From NCBI GenBank assembly GCA_946221025.1, contig CAMIMS010000021.1:1-32344 (forward strand): a stretch of 32,344 nucleotides of DNA, given 5' to 3'. Positions 14,874 to 22,905 of this stretch are shown here, one piece after another. The notes under the pieces are model-generated. The model saw only the letters and a program-made list of their open reading frames with translations, was not told where the DNA came from and did no database searches. Each line of letters opens with the position of its first letter. Position 1 is the first letter of the stretch. This DNA is from an uncultured Pseudoclavibacter sp. (GTDB taxonomy: Bacteria > Actinomycetota > Actinomycetes > Actinomycetales > Microbacteriaceae). The translations under genes were made by a program, and so were the position numbers.

Positions 14874-16415
14874 CTAGCTCGCGACCTTCAGCGACTTCAG
14901 CCAGGCGTGCGGATCGATCTTCGCGCCCGCCGACTCGACTTCGAAGTGCAGGTGGCAACCGGTGGATGCGCCAGTTGTTCCAACGAGCGCGATCGGCTGA
15001 CCGGCGGTCACCTTCTGCCCTGCCCGCACCCCGATACCGCCGTTGGCGATGTGGGCGTAGGTGATGATCGTGCCGTCGTCGAGCTTGATCTGCACGAGGT
15101 TTCCGTATGAGCCGCTCGGTCCGGCGAAGATGACCGTGCCGTTCAGCACCGAGTAGAGCGGCGTTCCGCACGAGGCGACGTAGTCGGTGCCCCAGTGCAT
15201 CTTCACCGTGCGATCAATCGGGTGCACGCGCATCCCGAAGCGGTCGGTCACCTGCGCACCGACGATCGGCGCGAAGGCCCCGAGAGCGCTTGCCTGCCCC
15301 TGCTGGCTGGTGATGCCGGCAGCCTCGAGGTTCGTGAATGCGGCCTCGTAGGCAGACTGCTGCGCCTGCATCACGGCCTGCATGTCAGATTCGGTCGGCG
15401 CGCGACCGTCGGAGAGCACCGCGAGCATCTGGCTGAGCTCTGCCTCCGACTTGATCGCCGCCTCCTGCTGCGCCTGCAGGTGCATCTGCGCAGCGAGCGC
15501 CGCGTCGCGGTCGGCGGCGGCCTGCTTCTCGTACTTCTGCGCGTCAACGAGCTTCTGGGCGCACTGAAGGCGCAGCTTCTCGAGGTTCGCGCGGTCAGCG
15601 TTGGCGCGCTCGAGGAGGGAGTTCTCGCTGGTGGAGAGGCGATTGATCATCGTCCACTGCTGGAGGAAGTTCGACTCCGGACGGTCGTTGAAGAACGCGA
15701 TCGCGGCCGGGTCGAATCCATCGGTGTGGTGGCGAAGCTGCGCGGCCATCGCGCCGAGCGCGGCCGCCGAGTCATCGGCCATCTTCTGCGCGTCGGTGAT
15801 CTGAGCTTCGAGCTTCATCGCGTCGCTGCGGGCGTTCTCGGCGTTCGTGCGAGCCCGGGCATAGGCGATTCCCGCCTGCTCGCTGGCTTCACTCGCCTCG
15901 GCAACTGCGACCCGCAGCTGCTCGATTTGCGCGCGGATGGAGGACATCAGCTCATTGGCCGCAACGGTGTTTCCAGAGGCGGCTCCGACCTGATCCCAGG
16001 TGGGCACCTTGCCGCGAACGACAGCCGGCCCGGTCGCCGGGCCCTCGGGGATGACCGTTTGCGCGGGGCCGGGCACCGTCGTCGGCTTCGCCGTTGGTTC
16101 CGCGGTCGTCTGCGGCGCGGGAAGGATGGTGTTCGGGGCGGTCGGCTGCGGGATTTCGGTGGGCTGGGCCGTTGTTGGCTCGGCAGTGGGGGTCACCGTT
16201 GCCTCATCCTCGCCGCCGGTGTTCCCCCCGCCCGGCTGGTCGGTCGGAGCGGGATCGTCCACGACCTCCTCCGCGATCGCGTACTCGGCGCCCGGCACGG
16301 TGAGCGAAACCGCAAGCCCGGTGGCCACAAGCGAGGCGAACAGCGCCTGGCGTACCGGCGATTGCGGGGTTTCGCGGCGCTCACGGCTTGTCGCGAACGA
16401 GAAAAGGGGGGTCAT
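14874..16415 (-). CDS. Secreted coiled-coil M23 metallopeptidase (peptidoglycan hydrolase)
   Basis: The 513-residue protein has an N-terminal signal-like region (Arg-rich start, hydrophobic 22-41, AYAIA-like end near 48). A Pro/Thr/Glu-rich linker (50-135) and a long coiled coil rich in Ala, Gln and Glu (about 150-365) follow. The C-terminal M23 LytM domain (385-505) shows zinc ligands H407 and D411 (MHWGTD) and H490 (HLHFE), with H455 (YAHI) and H488 as further active-site residues, so it looks catalytically intact. Such proteins cut peptide cross-links in the cell wall; the coiled coil resembles EnvC/PcsB-like regulators of division hydrolases. The ATG at 16415 has GGAG 8 nt upstream. GTAAC-type repeats lie upstream at 16501-16530. 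Confidence 0.9.
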   Translation of the reverse strand: MTPLFSFATSRERRETPQSPVRQALFASLVATGLAVSLTVPGAEYAIAEEVVDDPAPTDQPGGGNTGGEDEATVTPTAEPTTAQPTEIPQPTAPNTILPAPQTTAEPTAKPTTVPGPAQTVIPEGPATGPAVVRGKVPTWDQVGAASGNTVAANELMSSIRAQIEQLRVAVAEASEASEQAGIAYARARTNAENARSDAMKLEAQITDAQKMADDSAAALGAMAAQLRHHTDGFDPAAIAFFNDRPESNFLQQWTMINRLSTSENSLLERANADRANLEKLRLQCAQKLVDAQKYEKQAAADRDAALAAQMHLQAQQEAAIKSEAELSQMLAVLSDGRAPTESDMQAVMQAQQSAYEAAFTNLEAAGITSQQGQASALGAFAPIVGAQVTDRFGMRVHPIDRTVKMHWGTDYVASCGTPLYSVLNGTVIFAGPSGSYGNLVQIKLDDGTIITYAHIANGGIGVRAGQKVTAGQPIALVGTTGASTGCHLHFEVESAGAKIDPHAWLKSLKVAS

Positions 16416-16500
16416 TCGTCGCACTCCAGGGACAGCACGGGTTTCACCGGTGAGCCCTACCACCGGTGGGCGCACGGGAAGACGCACGCGAGCATCAAAC

Positions 16501-16530
16501 GTAACCCGTTTCGGGTGAACGCGGGGTAAC
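16501..16530 (-). promoter_or_regulatory. GTAAC-type repeats upstream of the M23 gene
   Basis: GTAAC at 16501-16505, GTGAAC at 16515-16520 and GTAAC at 16526-16530 form near-repeats, the last two one helical turn apart. Such spaced half-sites fit a response regulator. MtrA, which controls wall peptidases in related bacteria, is one candidate, but the match to its known sites is imperfect. Confidence 0.3.
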
Positions 16531-16553
16531 GATTCAGGCGGCGATCCCTCTGC

Positions 16554-18320
16554 TCATTGGGGCAGACCCGACTCGGGGACGTACCTCGTTGAGCCACCGA
16601 ACGAGAAGAACGGTCTGAGGTGTTCACGCAACTCAGGATCGGTGACGTAGACGAATGTTCCGCGAATCCCTCTGGTGAGCAGCACACCGTAGATATTGAG
16701 CACATACTCGAGAACATCATCGTCGGAGTATGTGATTCCAAGTTGCCTGTTGTTCTGCTTGCCGCGCTGATCAAAGTACCTTGAGCGATCAAGCACCATG
16801 CGTTCACGGGCAGTGTCGAATCGCAGCTCGGGGCCAACAATGACACCGGCGTAGTTGAGGTCGTACCCCTGGATCACATGGATCGAGCCGACCTCGTATG
16901 GCGAGGTGTTCGAGGCGACCCAGTCTTTATCGGCAACGTTCCATTTCCACGCTCGACCATCAATCTCGATATCGAATTTCGACTTATCGTTCTTACTGAC
17001 CCATTTCCATCCGTATCCGGCGAGGAGTCGTGAAAGTTCATGCGTCTCGTTGAGGCGAAGAATTTCATCGTGCATTTCGCCGGCGTCGTCGAAAAACTCG
17101 AGTCGGTACTCACCGAATGCTTGGGGAGTTGGATCTGGATGTTCGTTCGAGAAGATCGATCGGATATAGCCGACGTAGTCATCGCCGGCGGAAACTCGCA
17201 TCTGTGAATGCAAACCGAACCAGCGATTCTCACGCTTCGCTTGCCGAGTCAGTGCCGAGAGGGTTTCGCGCGGAAGGTCGCCCGGGCGAATTGCCTGCTC
17301 CGCGTCAACGAGAAGGATCTGGTGAGCGCTCACTTCGCGGATCCAATCGAGCTGAGTCTTCGTCAGATCATCGCTGCCGAAGAGGTTCTCGGTGATCCGG
17401 CTGTATTGCGCATTTCTCACACCGCTGCCCTGCGTTGAGCGCTGCGACAGGCGATGCGCCTCATCGACGATGAGCACATCGAAGCGGTCTTCAACCGAGG
17501 CAGCCTGGTAGGGGTCCATCACCATCGACTCCGTGAGCCCGGGCGTCTTCTTGAAGACGGTCTTCAGCGTCGCGCGAAGCGACTGCTGGGGAACCACGAG
17601 GCCAACGCGTACGCCCTGGAACCGCTCCCGGTTACCCTCCAGGAAGAAATCGCTGAAGACAGACCCTTCGTCTCCCGCGTCCACGTCGCGCCACGCAGCA
17701 ATATCAGCGATCAGTTTCATGAGGTAGATCGCAATGATGGTTTTGCCGGTACCCGGGTCACCCTGAACGACGATCGTCGTCGCTGCGTCCTGCTCGAGAC
17801 TCGCGATCAGGCTTTCGACAATGTTCTCGAGCGCTGCCGCCTGGCCTTCGTTGAGAGCTTTGAATGGCGAGTACTTGAAGAGGTCTGAGTTAACGATCTC
17901 GGCCCGCGTAAGCTCGAACAGGCCCTCACGGCGAAGCTCCTCAAAGATGTCATCGAACTTCGCGCGATACTCATCCCGCCGAAAGTAGTTCGCGTCAACG
18001 ATTCCCGAGTTTCGATTGAGCACGGTCATCCGTCCTTCGCCAGCGAAGAGTTGGATGAGGTGCGACTCGAGGTCGAGGCACGCTGATTTATTGAACTCGG
18101 GATCGACGACGACGCGGAGTTGTTCAAGCTCCTGTCGGTCTGCGCGCTGAAGGTGCTGCGCCATCCGCGCACTCGCATTGAGCGTCTCACCGACATACAC
18201 CTCGCGGCGATTGTCGATCGTGTAGACGACCGGCCAGTTCGTGAGTTTCGGTTCCTTGAGAGCAGCCTCACCCACACCGGCATCAGTGAACCGTGCCCGC
18301 ACAACTTCGAATGACGACAC
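16554..18320 (-). CDS. GIY-YIG nuclease fused to DUF2075 (Schlafen-type) helicase-like ATPase
   Basis: This 588-residue protein has an N-terminal GIY-YIG nuclease domain (about 30-105: VVYT, YVGET at 42-46, R52, E85 in LESHL, N102). A linker follows, then a P-loop ATPase of the DUF2075 family (about 160-585). It has Walker A GDPGTGKT at 187-194 and Walker B VLIVDEAH at 282-289. Further helicase-like motifs are HQILLVDAEQ (332-341), HSQMR (about 369) and GSIHVIQGYDLNYAGVIVG near 500. Both halves look intact. The family is poorly characterised; fusion of a nuclease to an ATPase fits nucleic-acid targeting in defence, which is inferred. The GTG at 18320 has GGGAG 5 nt upstream. It lies about 100 bp downstream of tRNA-Leu, and base composition looks less GC-rich than the neighbours, suggesting transfer. 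Confidence 0.85.
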   Translation of the reverse strand: MSSFEVVRARFTDAGVGEAALKEPKLTNWPVVYTIDNRREVYVGETLNASARMAQHLQRADRQELEQLRVVVDPEFNKSACLDLESHLIQLFAGEGRMTVLNRNSGIVDANYFRRDEYRAKFDDIFEELRREGLFELTRAEIVNSDLFKYSPFKALNEGQAAALENIVESLIASLEQDAATTIVVQGDPGTGKTIIAIYLMKLIADIAAWRDVDAGDEGSVFSDFFLEGNRERFQGVRVGLVVPQQSLRATLKTVFKKTPGLTESMVMDPYQAASVEDRFDVLIVDEAHRLSQRSTQGSGVRNAQYSRITENLFGSDDLTKTQLDWIREVSAHQILLVDAEQAIRPGDLPRETLSALTRQAKRENRWFGLHSQMRVSAGDDYVGYIRSIFSNEHPDPTPQAFGEYRLEFFDDAGEMHDEILRLNETHELSRLLAGYGWKWVSKNDKSKFDIEIDGRAWKWNVADKDWVASNTSPYEVGSIHVIQGYDLNYAGVIVGPELRFDTARERMVLDRSRYFDQRGKQNNRQLGITYSDDDVLEYVLNIYGVLLTRGIRGTFVYVTDPELREHLRPFFSFGGSTRYVPESGLPQ

Positions 18321-18419
18321 ACGAACTCCCAACAACGCGCCACCGAGCACGCGCGATGTGCTCGATACCGCATCAAGATACCCGCGAGAAAGACGCGTTA
18401 AGAGATGGGATGAAGTACG

Positions 18420-18504
18420 TGGTGCGCAAGGGGGGACTTGAACCCCCACGCCCGAAGGCACACGGACCTGAACCGTGCGCGTCTGCCATTTCCGCCACTT
18501 GCGC
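18420..18504 (-). tRNA. tRNA-Leu (anticodon CAG)
   Basis: The minus strand has the acceptor stem GCGCAAG (from 18504) pairing with CTTGCGC (18424-18430), discriminator A, and an encoded CCA (18420-18422). The anticodon arm CACGG-TTCAGGT-CCGTG gives anticodon CAG, decoding CUG. A long variable arm (class II) with CCTTCGGG and a T-arm around GGGGGTTCAAGTCCCCC are visible. Mature length is 82 nt without CCA. Confidence 0.95.
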
Positions 18505-18508
18505 GTGG

Positions 18509-18526
18509 GGCACGGTGAACCGTGCC
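18509..18526 (-). promoter_or_regulatory. Palindrome in the tRNA-Leu leader region
   Basis: Perfect 8-bp arms (GGCACGGT / ACCGTGCC) flank a 2-bp centre. The palindrome lies between the tRNA 5' end (18504) and its -10 box. It may be an operator, or a hairpin in the precursor leader that guides processing. Confidence 0.45.
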
Positions 18527-18535
18527 AACCGCCTA

Positions 18536-18541
18536 AGCATA
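18536..18541 (-). promoter_or_regulatory. -10 box of tRNA-Leu
   Basis: On the minus strand it is TATGCT, about 32 nt before the mature 5' end of the tRNA. No convincing -35 box at 17-18 nt spacing is seen. Confidence 0.45.
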
Positions 18542-18662
18542 GCCCATCCGCCGAGCCGCACTGCGCAAACCCTGACCGCGCACGCCGTCAGCGTTCAGCC
18601 ACATCCCACCCGCATCCGCTTGACTCGAAGCACGAATTCCCCCACGAGCGAAGGAGCTATCA

Positions 18663-20042
18663 ATGACCGAATTCGCCGTCACGAACCCGGCCACGGGCGA
18701 GAAGCTCGCCACATACGACAAGATCAGCGACCAGCAGGTTCAGGATGCGATCGCGAAGTCGTTCGACGCATTCAAGACCTGGTCGCGCGAGACCAGCGTC
18801 GAGGAGCGCGCGCAGGTGCTCGCCAAGGTCGCCAAGATCTACGACGAGCGCAAGCAGGAGCTCGCCGAAATCATCGTGCGCGAGATGGGAAAGCCGATCG
18901 ACCAGTCGATCGGTGAGGTCGAGTTCTCATCCTCGATCTTCCAGTACTACGCCGACAACGCGGCCGAGTTCCTCGCCGACACCCCGATCGAGGCCGAGAC
19001 CGGCGGCTACGCCGTCATTCGCAACGCCCCGATGGGCCCGCTACTCGGCATCATGCCGTGGAACTACCCCTACTACCAGGTCGCTCGCTTCGCGGGGCCG
19101 AACCTCATCGTCGGAAACCCCATCCTTCTCAAGCACGCCGAGCAGTGCCCCGAGTCGGCACTCGCCATCGAGAAGATCTTCCACGAGGCCGGAGTTCCCG
19201 AGAACGCCTACCAGAACCTCTTCATCTCGCACGAGCAGGCCGCCGACATCATCGACGACCCGCGAGTGCGTGGCGTGTCGCTCACCGGTTCGGAGCGCGC
19301 GGGCGCCAGTATCGCCGAGCGCGCGGGTAAGAACATGAAGAAGGTCGTGCTCGAGCTCGGCGGCTCCGACCCGTTCCTCGTGCTCGACACGAACGACATC
19401 GACAAGACGGTCGAAATGGCCGTTGCCGGGCGCCTCGAGAACTCGGGCCAGGCCTGCAACGCATCCAAGCGCATGATCGTGCTCGACAAGTACTACGACG
19501 AGTTCGTCGAGAAGTTCACCAAGGCCATGCTCGAGCTCACCCCGGGCGACCCGATGAAGGAGGGTGCCGACCTCGGCCCGCTCTCATCGCTCGGTGCCGC
19601 TGAGCGCCTCGAGAGCCAGGTGCAGTCGGCCGTGAAGGAGGGCGCGAAGCTCGAGACCCACGGCGAGCGCGACGGGGCCGTGTTCCCCACGGGCGTGCTC
19701 ACCGGCATCACGAAGGACATGGACGCCTACCACGAGGAGCTCTTCGGCCCGGTGGCCCAGGTGTACCGCGTCTCGTCGGTGGATGAGGCGATCGAACTCG
19801 CCAACGACACCCCCTACGGTCTCGGCTCGATCGTGATCAGCGACGACCCCGACCTCGCCCTCGATGTTGCCGACCGCCTCGAGACCGGCATGGTCTTCAT
19901 CAACGAGGTCGGCGGCGAGTCGGCGGAACTGCCCTTCGGTGGTGTCAAGAACTCCGGATCGGGCCGTGAACTTGGCCCCCTCGGCATCCGCGAATTCGTG
20001 AACCAGAAGCTCATCCGCTTCAAGGACAAGCCCGCCGCGTAA
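18663..20042 (+). CDS. NAD(P)-dependent aldehyde dehydrogenase (succinate-semialdehyde dehydrogenase-like)
   Basis: The 459-residue protein is an aldehyde dehydrogenase of the short SSADH branch (GabD2/Sad-like). It has the oxyanion Asn in MPWNYP (N134), the general base E231 in LELGGSDPF, and the catalytic C265 in NSGQACNASKR. The EELFGPVAQ (about 359-367) and LPFGGVKNSGSGRELG (near 420-435) segments complete the set. It would oxidise succinate semialdehyde, as in 4-aminobutyrate use, or a related aldehyde. GGAG lies 6 nt before the ATG at 18663. No transaminase or permease adjoins it. It is divergent from tRNA-Leu and is followed by a terminator-like stem. Confidence 0.88.
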   Translation: MTEFAVTNPATGEKLATYDKISDQQVQDAIAKSFDAFKTWSRETSVEERAQVLAKVAKIYDERKQELAEIIVREMGKPIDQSIGEVEFSSSIFQYYADNAAEFLADTPIEAETGGYAVIRNAPMGPLLGIMPWNYPYYQVARFAGPNLIVGNPILLKHAEQCPESALAIEKIFHEAGVPENAYQNLFISHEQAADIIDDPRVRGVSLTGSERAGASIAERAGKNMKKVVLELGGSDPFLVLDTNDIDKTVEMAVAGRLENSGQACNASKRMIVLDKYYDEFVEKFTKAMLELTPGDPMKEGADLGPLSSLGAAERLESQVQSAVKEGAKLETHGERDGAVFPTGVLTGITKDMDAYHEELFGPVAQVYRVSSVDEAIELANDTPYGLGSIVISDDPDLALDVADRLETGMVFINEVGGESAELPFGGVKNSGSGRELGPLGIREFVNQKLIRFKDKPAA

Positions 20043-20055
20043 CCCGCGCTGCATT

Positions 20056-20092
20056 CGGTGAGGGGCGTCGCGCCATGCGGCGCCCCTCACCG
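20056..20092 (+). terminator. Strong stem-loop after the aldehyde dehydrogenase gene
   Basis: Twelve-base perfect arms (CGGTGAGGGGCG and its complement) enclose a loop containing a further CGC/GCG pairing. It begins 14 bp after the stop codon. There is no long T-tract, as is usual in high-GC actinobacteria. Confidence 0.65.
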
Positions 20093-20197
20093 AGTTGAAG
20101 CCGCCATTTTGAACGCCATTGCGGATGCGCGCGTCGCGAAATCGTCATCTATGACGCAGCGAACCGGTTTCTGACGCGGGCTTCCGGGGATGCGCGA

Positions 20198-20203
20198 TAC
20201 GAT
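20198..20203 (+). promoter_or_regulatory. Candidate -10 box for the fhaA operon
   Basis: TACGAT predicts a start near 20211, leaving a leader of about 110 nt before the GTG at 20321. An ATG at 20211 at the predicted transcript end is out of frame with fhaA, while a GTG at 20213 is in frame. Confidence 0.4.
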
Positions 20204-20320
20204 TTCGAAGATGTGGGTGCGCGACCCGTGCCCGCCTCGCAGCCAATGGCGACCGCGAAGCCACCACCCACGGCAACGCGTCCGCCGACCGATCAGTCCC
20301 CCAAACGAACCGGGAGCAAC

Positions 20321-21034
20321 GTGGGCATCCTCGACAAATTCGAGCGCTCGCTCGAGCGCGGGTTCAACGGTGCGTTTGCGAAGACGTTCCGGTCGGGCCT
20401 GCAACCGGTCGAGATCTCAGCGGCGCTCAAGCGCGAACTCGACACGTCCTCGACGGTCATTTCGCGTGATCGGATTCTCGTTCCGAACCGCTTCCATATC
20501 GAACTGTCACCGAGCGACTTCGACCGCATGTCGAATCAGGGGCAACCACTCATCGATGAGTTCATGCGGGTCATCGAAGACCATGCAGCAGACCAGGGCT
20601 ACCAGTTCGCCGGTGGCCTTTCCATCAAACTCGTAGAGGACGAAACTTTGTCGGAAGGCCAGATCAACATTTCATCCCGCTCGGCTCAGGGGCAGGTCGT
20701 TTGGACCCCGGTGTTCGACATCGCCGGCGAGCGGATTCAGCTCGGCGTGGGGTCGACCATCATCGGCCGCGGTTCGGATGCCGACATCACCATCGACGAC
20801 TCGGGGGCCTCGCGCCGGCACGCGGAGTTCGTATGGGATGGGCGTCGCGCCGGCGTTCGCGACCTCGGCTCCACCAACGGCACCAAGCTCAACGGACGCC
20901 CCATTCGACAGGCGGCCGTTGAACCGGATTCGGTCATCAAGATCGGCCGCACGGAACTGGTGTTCCGCGTGATTCCGCAGTCTGACCCGGGCGAGGACAC
21001 CACGATGATGGGTCGGCCCGGGGGGATTCGATGA
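20321..21034 (+). CDS. fhaA: FhaA: DUF3662 + FHA phosphothreonine-binding protein
   Basis: FhaA-type proteins bind phosphorylated partners of the PknA/PknB pathway and help control peptidoglycan synthesis. The 237-residue protein opens with GILDKFERSLERGFNGAFAK, typical of the family, then a DUF3662 domain (1-110). A C-terminal FHA domain (about 137-217) follows, with GRGSDADI (149-156), the SRRHAEF core (164-170) and DLGSTNGTKLNG (181-192). The linker is much shorter than in mycobacterial FhaA. The GTG at 20321 matches the family N-terminus and has GGAG close upstream. A GTG at 20213 would add 36 residues rich in Pro and Thr. It is the first gene of the operon and overlaps fhaB by 4 bp. Confidence 0.88.
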   Translation: MGILDKFERSLERGFNGAFAKTFRSGLQPVEISAALKRELDTSSTVISRDRILVPNRFHIELSPSDFDRMSNQGQPLIDEFMRVIEDHAADQGYQFAGGLSIKLVEDETLSEGQINISSRSAQGQVVWTPVFDIAGERIQLGVGSTIIGRGSDADITIDDSGASRRHAEFVWDGRRAGVRDLGSTNGTKLNGRPIRQAAVEPDSVIKIGRTELVFRVIPQSDPGEDTTMMGRPGGIR

Positions 21035-21624
21035 GCGGAGAGCTCACCCTCTTCATTCTTCGCATCGCGTTTCTCGCGGTGCTGTGGATGTTCATCTTCT
21101 CGATCATTTACGCCTTGCGCTCGGACCTGTTCGGCACGCGCGCATCCGAGTACCAGCGCTCGATCGAGCAGTCGCGCGAACAGTCCCGCCAGCAAACGTT
21201 CGCGGCAGCCACCCCCGCTGCGGCGACCGATAAGCCGGTTGTGACCGTTAACCGCCCGGTCGCCGATGGCTCGGATGCGACCGGCTCTCCGTATGTGCGC
21301 CAGGCCGCCACCCAGCCGGAGCCCCCCGCATTCGGTGGTGACCCCGAGATCGTCCTGACCTCGGGGCCCCTCACTGGTGAGCGCATCGACCTCGATGGCA
21401 CCCTCACGATCGGCCGCAACCCCCGCTCGGATCTCGTGCTGCACGACGAGTACTCATCCACCAACCACGCGCGCATCTCGCGTTCTGGCAACGCGTGGAT
21501 GCTGCAAGACCTCGACTCCACCAATGGCACCTACGTTGAGGGCCGCCGAATTCACGGTTCGGTGCCGCTTCGACCCGGAGATTCAGTTCGCATCGGCACG
21601 ACGACGTTCGAGCTGCGCGCCTAA
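21031..21624 (+). CDS. fhaB: FhaB (FipA): membrane-anchored FHA protein
   Basis: The 197-residue protein has one N-terminal membrane helix (about 5-28, LFILRIAFLAVLWMFIFSII). A linker rich in Ala, Gln and Pro and a C-terminal FHA domain (about 107-196) follow. The FHA domain has TIGRNPRSDLVL, STNHARIS and DLDSTNGTYVEG at the phosphothreonine-binding positions. In mycobacteria this protein links Ser/Thr kinase signalling to the divisome. Its ATG overlaps the fhaA stop as ATGA, and pstP starts 3 bp after its stop, so the three are translated as a unit. Confidence 0.9.
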   Translation: MSGELTLFILRIAFLAVLWMFIFSIIYALRSDLFGTRASEYQRSIEQSREQSRQQTFAAATPAAATDKPVVTVNRPVADGSDATGSPYVRQAATQPEPPAFGGDPEIVLTSGPLTGERIDLDGTLTIGRNPRSDLVLHDEYSSTNHARISRSGNAWMLQDLDSTNGTYVEGRRIHGSVPLRPGDSVRIGTTTFELRA

Positions 21625-21627
21625 ACC

Positions 21628-22905
21628 ATGACAGTCATCACTCGCGCAGGCGCTGCCTCGCACGTTGGAAAAATCCGGTCCAATAACCAGGACTCCGGGT
21701 TCATTGGCGAGCACGTGTTCGCCGTCGCCGACGGTATGGGCGGCCACGCCGGAGGCGATGTCGCGAGCGCGCTCGCGGCCCGCTACTTCCGTGAGTGCGA
21801 TGACCTCTACCCCACCACCGAAGAAGCAGAGACCGGGCTTCGCGAGATGCTCGAGGATGCGAACGGGCTGATCGTCGAGACCGTTGCCGAGCATCCCGAG
21901 CTTCGCGGCATGGGCACCACCGCGAGCGCCATCGCCTTCGTGCCGGGAGAACTCGATCCCGAAACCGGCGACTCAATCGTGGTCGGCCACATCGGTGACT
22001 CGCGCATCTATCGCCTGCACGAGGGCGAGATGGAGCAGATGACCACCGACCACACCTTCGTGCAGAAGCTCGTGGACGCCGGTCGCATCACGCCCGAAGA
22101 GGCCCTCGTGCACCCGAGGCGCTCCGTGCTGATGAAGGTGCTCGGGGATGTGGAAACGAGCCCCGACGCCGACACCGCCACCTACCCCGCCGTCAGTGGG
22201 GATCGGTGGCTGCTGTGCTCGGACGGACTGTCCAGCTATGTGGAAGACGAGGACATTCTCGACATCTTCCGCCATGACGAGCTCGACCCGGGCACGGTCT
22301 GCGAGATGCTCGTGCAGCGCACGCTCGACAATGGCGCGCCCGACAACGTCACCGTCCTCATTCTCGAAGTCGGCGACACTCGAGAGGAGGCGCTGCAGCC
22401 CACACTCGTGGGATCGGCCGCGAATGAGCTGAAGTACGGCAAGACTCAGCGCCGCCAGCGCGCCCAACGCTTCCCCCTGACGCAGCTCTTTGATCCGTTG
22501 CGCAAGGACCCGCCGCCGATGCCGGAGCACGAAGAGTACGTGCCGATGACGGATGAGTTCCTCGAGCAACTCATCCGCGAAGACGACATTCGAAAGCGCC
22601 GGCGGCTCGCCGCGTGGCTGGTGACCGCCCTGCTGATCGTGACCGCCGCGATTGGCGTGAGCGCCGGTGTCTATTCGTGGACGCAAGCCCAGCACTACGT
22701 CGGTGTGGCCGAGGGCAAAGTGACGATCTTCCAGGGTGTCCAACGAGACCTCGGACCCATCCCCCTCAGCCACCCGGTGGAGCAGACCGATATCGAGGTT
22801 GATGACCTCAGCGACTACCAACGCGAGCAGGTCGAGAACACGATCAACGCCGGTAGCCTCGATGAGGCCAGGCAGGTCGTTGAGCGATTGCGGGAGGAAC
22901 TGTGA
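21628..22905 (+). CDS. pstP: PstP: PP2C-family Ser/Thr protein phosphatase
   Basis: This phosphatase reverses PknA/PknB phosphorylation. The 425-residue protein has an intact PP2C domain (1-250) with metal-binding motifs SNNQD (18-22), VADGMGGHAGG (33-43), VGHIGDSR (119-126), SDG (198-200) and GAPDNVT (236-242). A linker and one membrane helix (about 328-349) follow, then a small extracytoplasmic domain of about 75 residues with a VGVAEGKVTIFQGV segment. Length and layout are below the mycobacterial 514 residues but of the same design. Its TGA overlaps the rodA GTG by 4 bp. Confidence 0.93.
   Translation: MTVITRAGAASHVGKIRSNNQDSGFIGEHVFAVADGMGGHAGGDVASALAARYFRECDDLYPTTEEAETGLREMLEDANGLIVETVAEHPELRGMGTTASAIAFVPGELDPETGDSIVVGHIGDSRIYRLHEGEMEQMTTDHTFVQKLVDAGRITPEEALVHPRRSVLMKVLGDVETSPDADTATYPAVSGDRWLLCSDGLSSYVEDEDILDIFRHDELDPGTVCEMLVQRTLDNGAPDNVTVLILEVGDTREEALQPTLVGSAANELKYGKTQRRQRAQRFPLTQLFDPLRKDPPPMPEHEEYVPMTDEFLEQLIREDDIRKRRRLAAWLVTALLIVTAAIGVSAGVYSWTQAQHYVGVAEGKVTIFQGVQRDLGPIPLSHPVEQTDIEVDDLSDYQREQVENTINAGSLDEARQVVERLREEL

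Noticed and set aside
14773..15171. Upstream open extension of serA
   Set aside because: It overlaps the M23 peptidase gene in another frame and precedes the normal SerA N-terminus; a -10 box supports the ATG at 14772.
15195..16529. Long plus-strand open frame opposite the M23 peptidase
   Set aside because: A mirror frame of a high-GC coding region; it shows no domain, and its residues follow the codon bias of the opposite strand.
16416..16553. c-di-AMP (ydaO) riboswitch upstream of the M23 gene
   Set aside because: Such riboswitches precede wall hydrolase genes in actinobacteria, but the conserved core sequences are absent here.
16530..18504. Integrated element with a duplicated tRNA-Leu 3' end as attachment site
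   Set aside because: No second copy of the tRNA 3' end was found at the far side of the GIY-YIG/DUF2075 gene, and no integrase is present.
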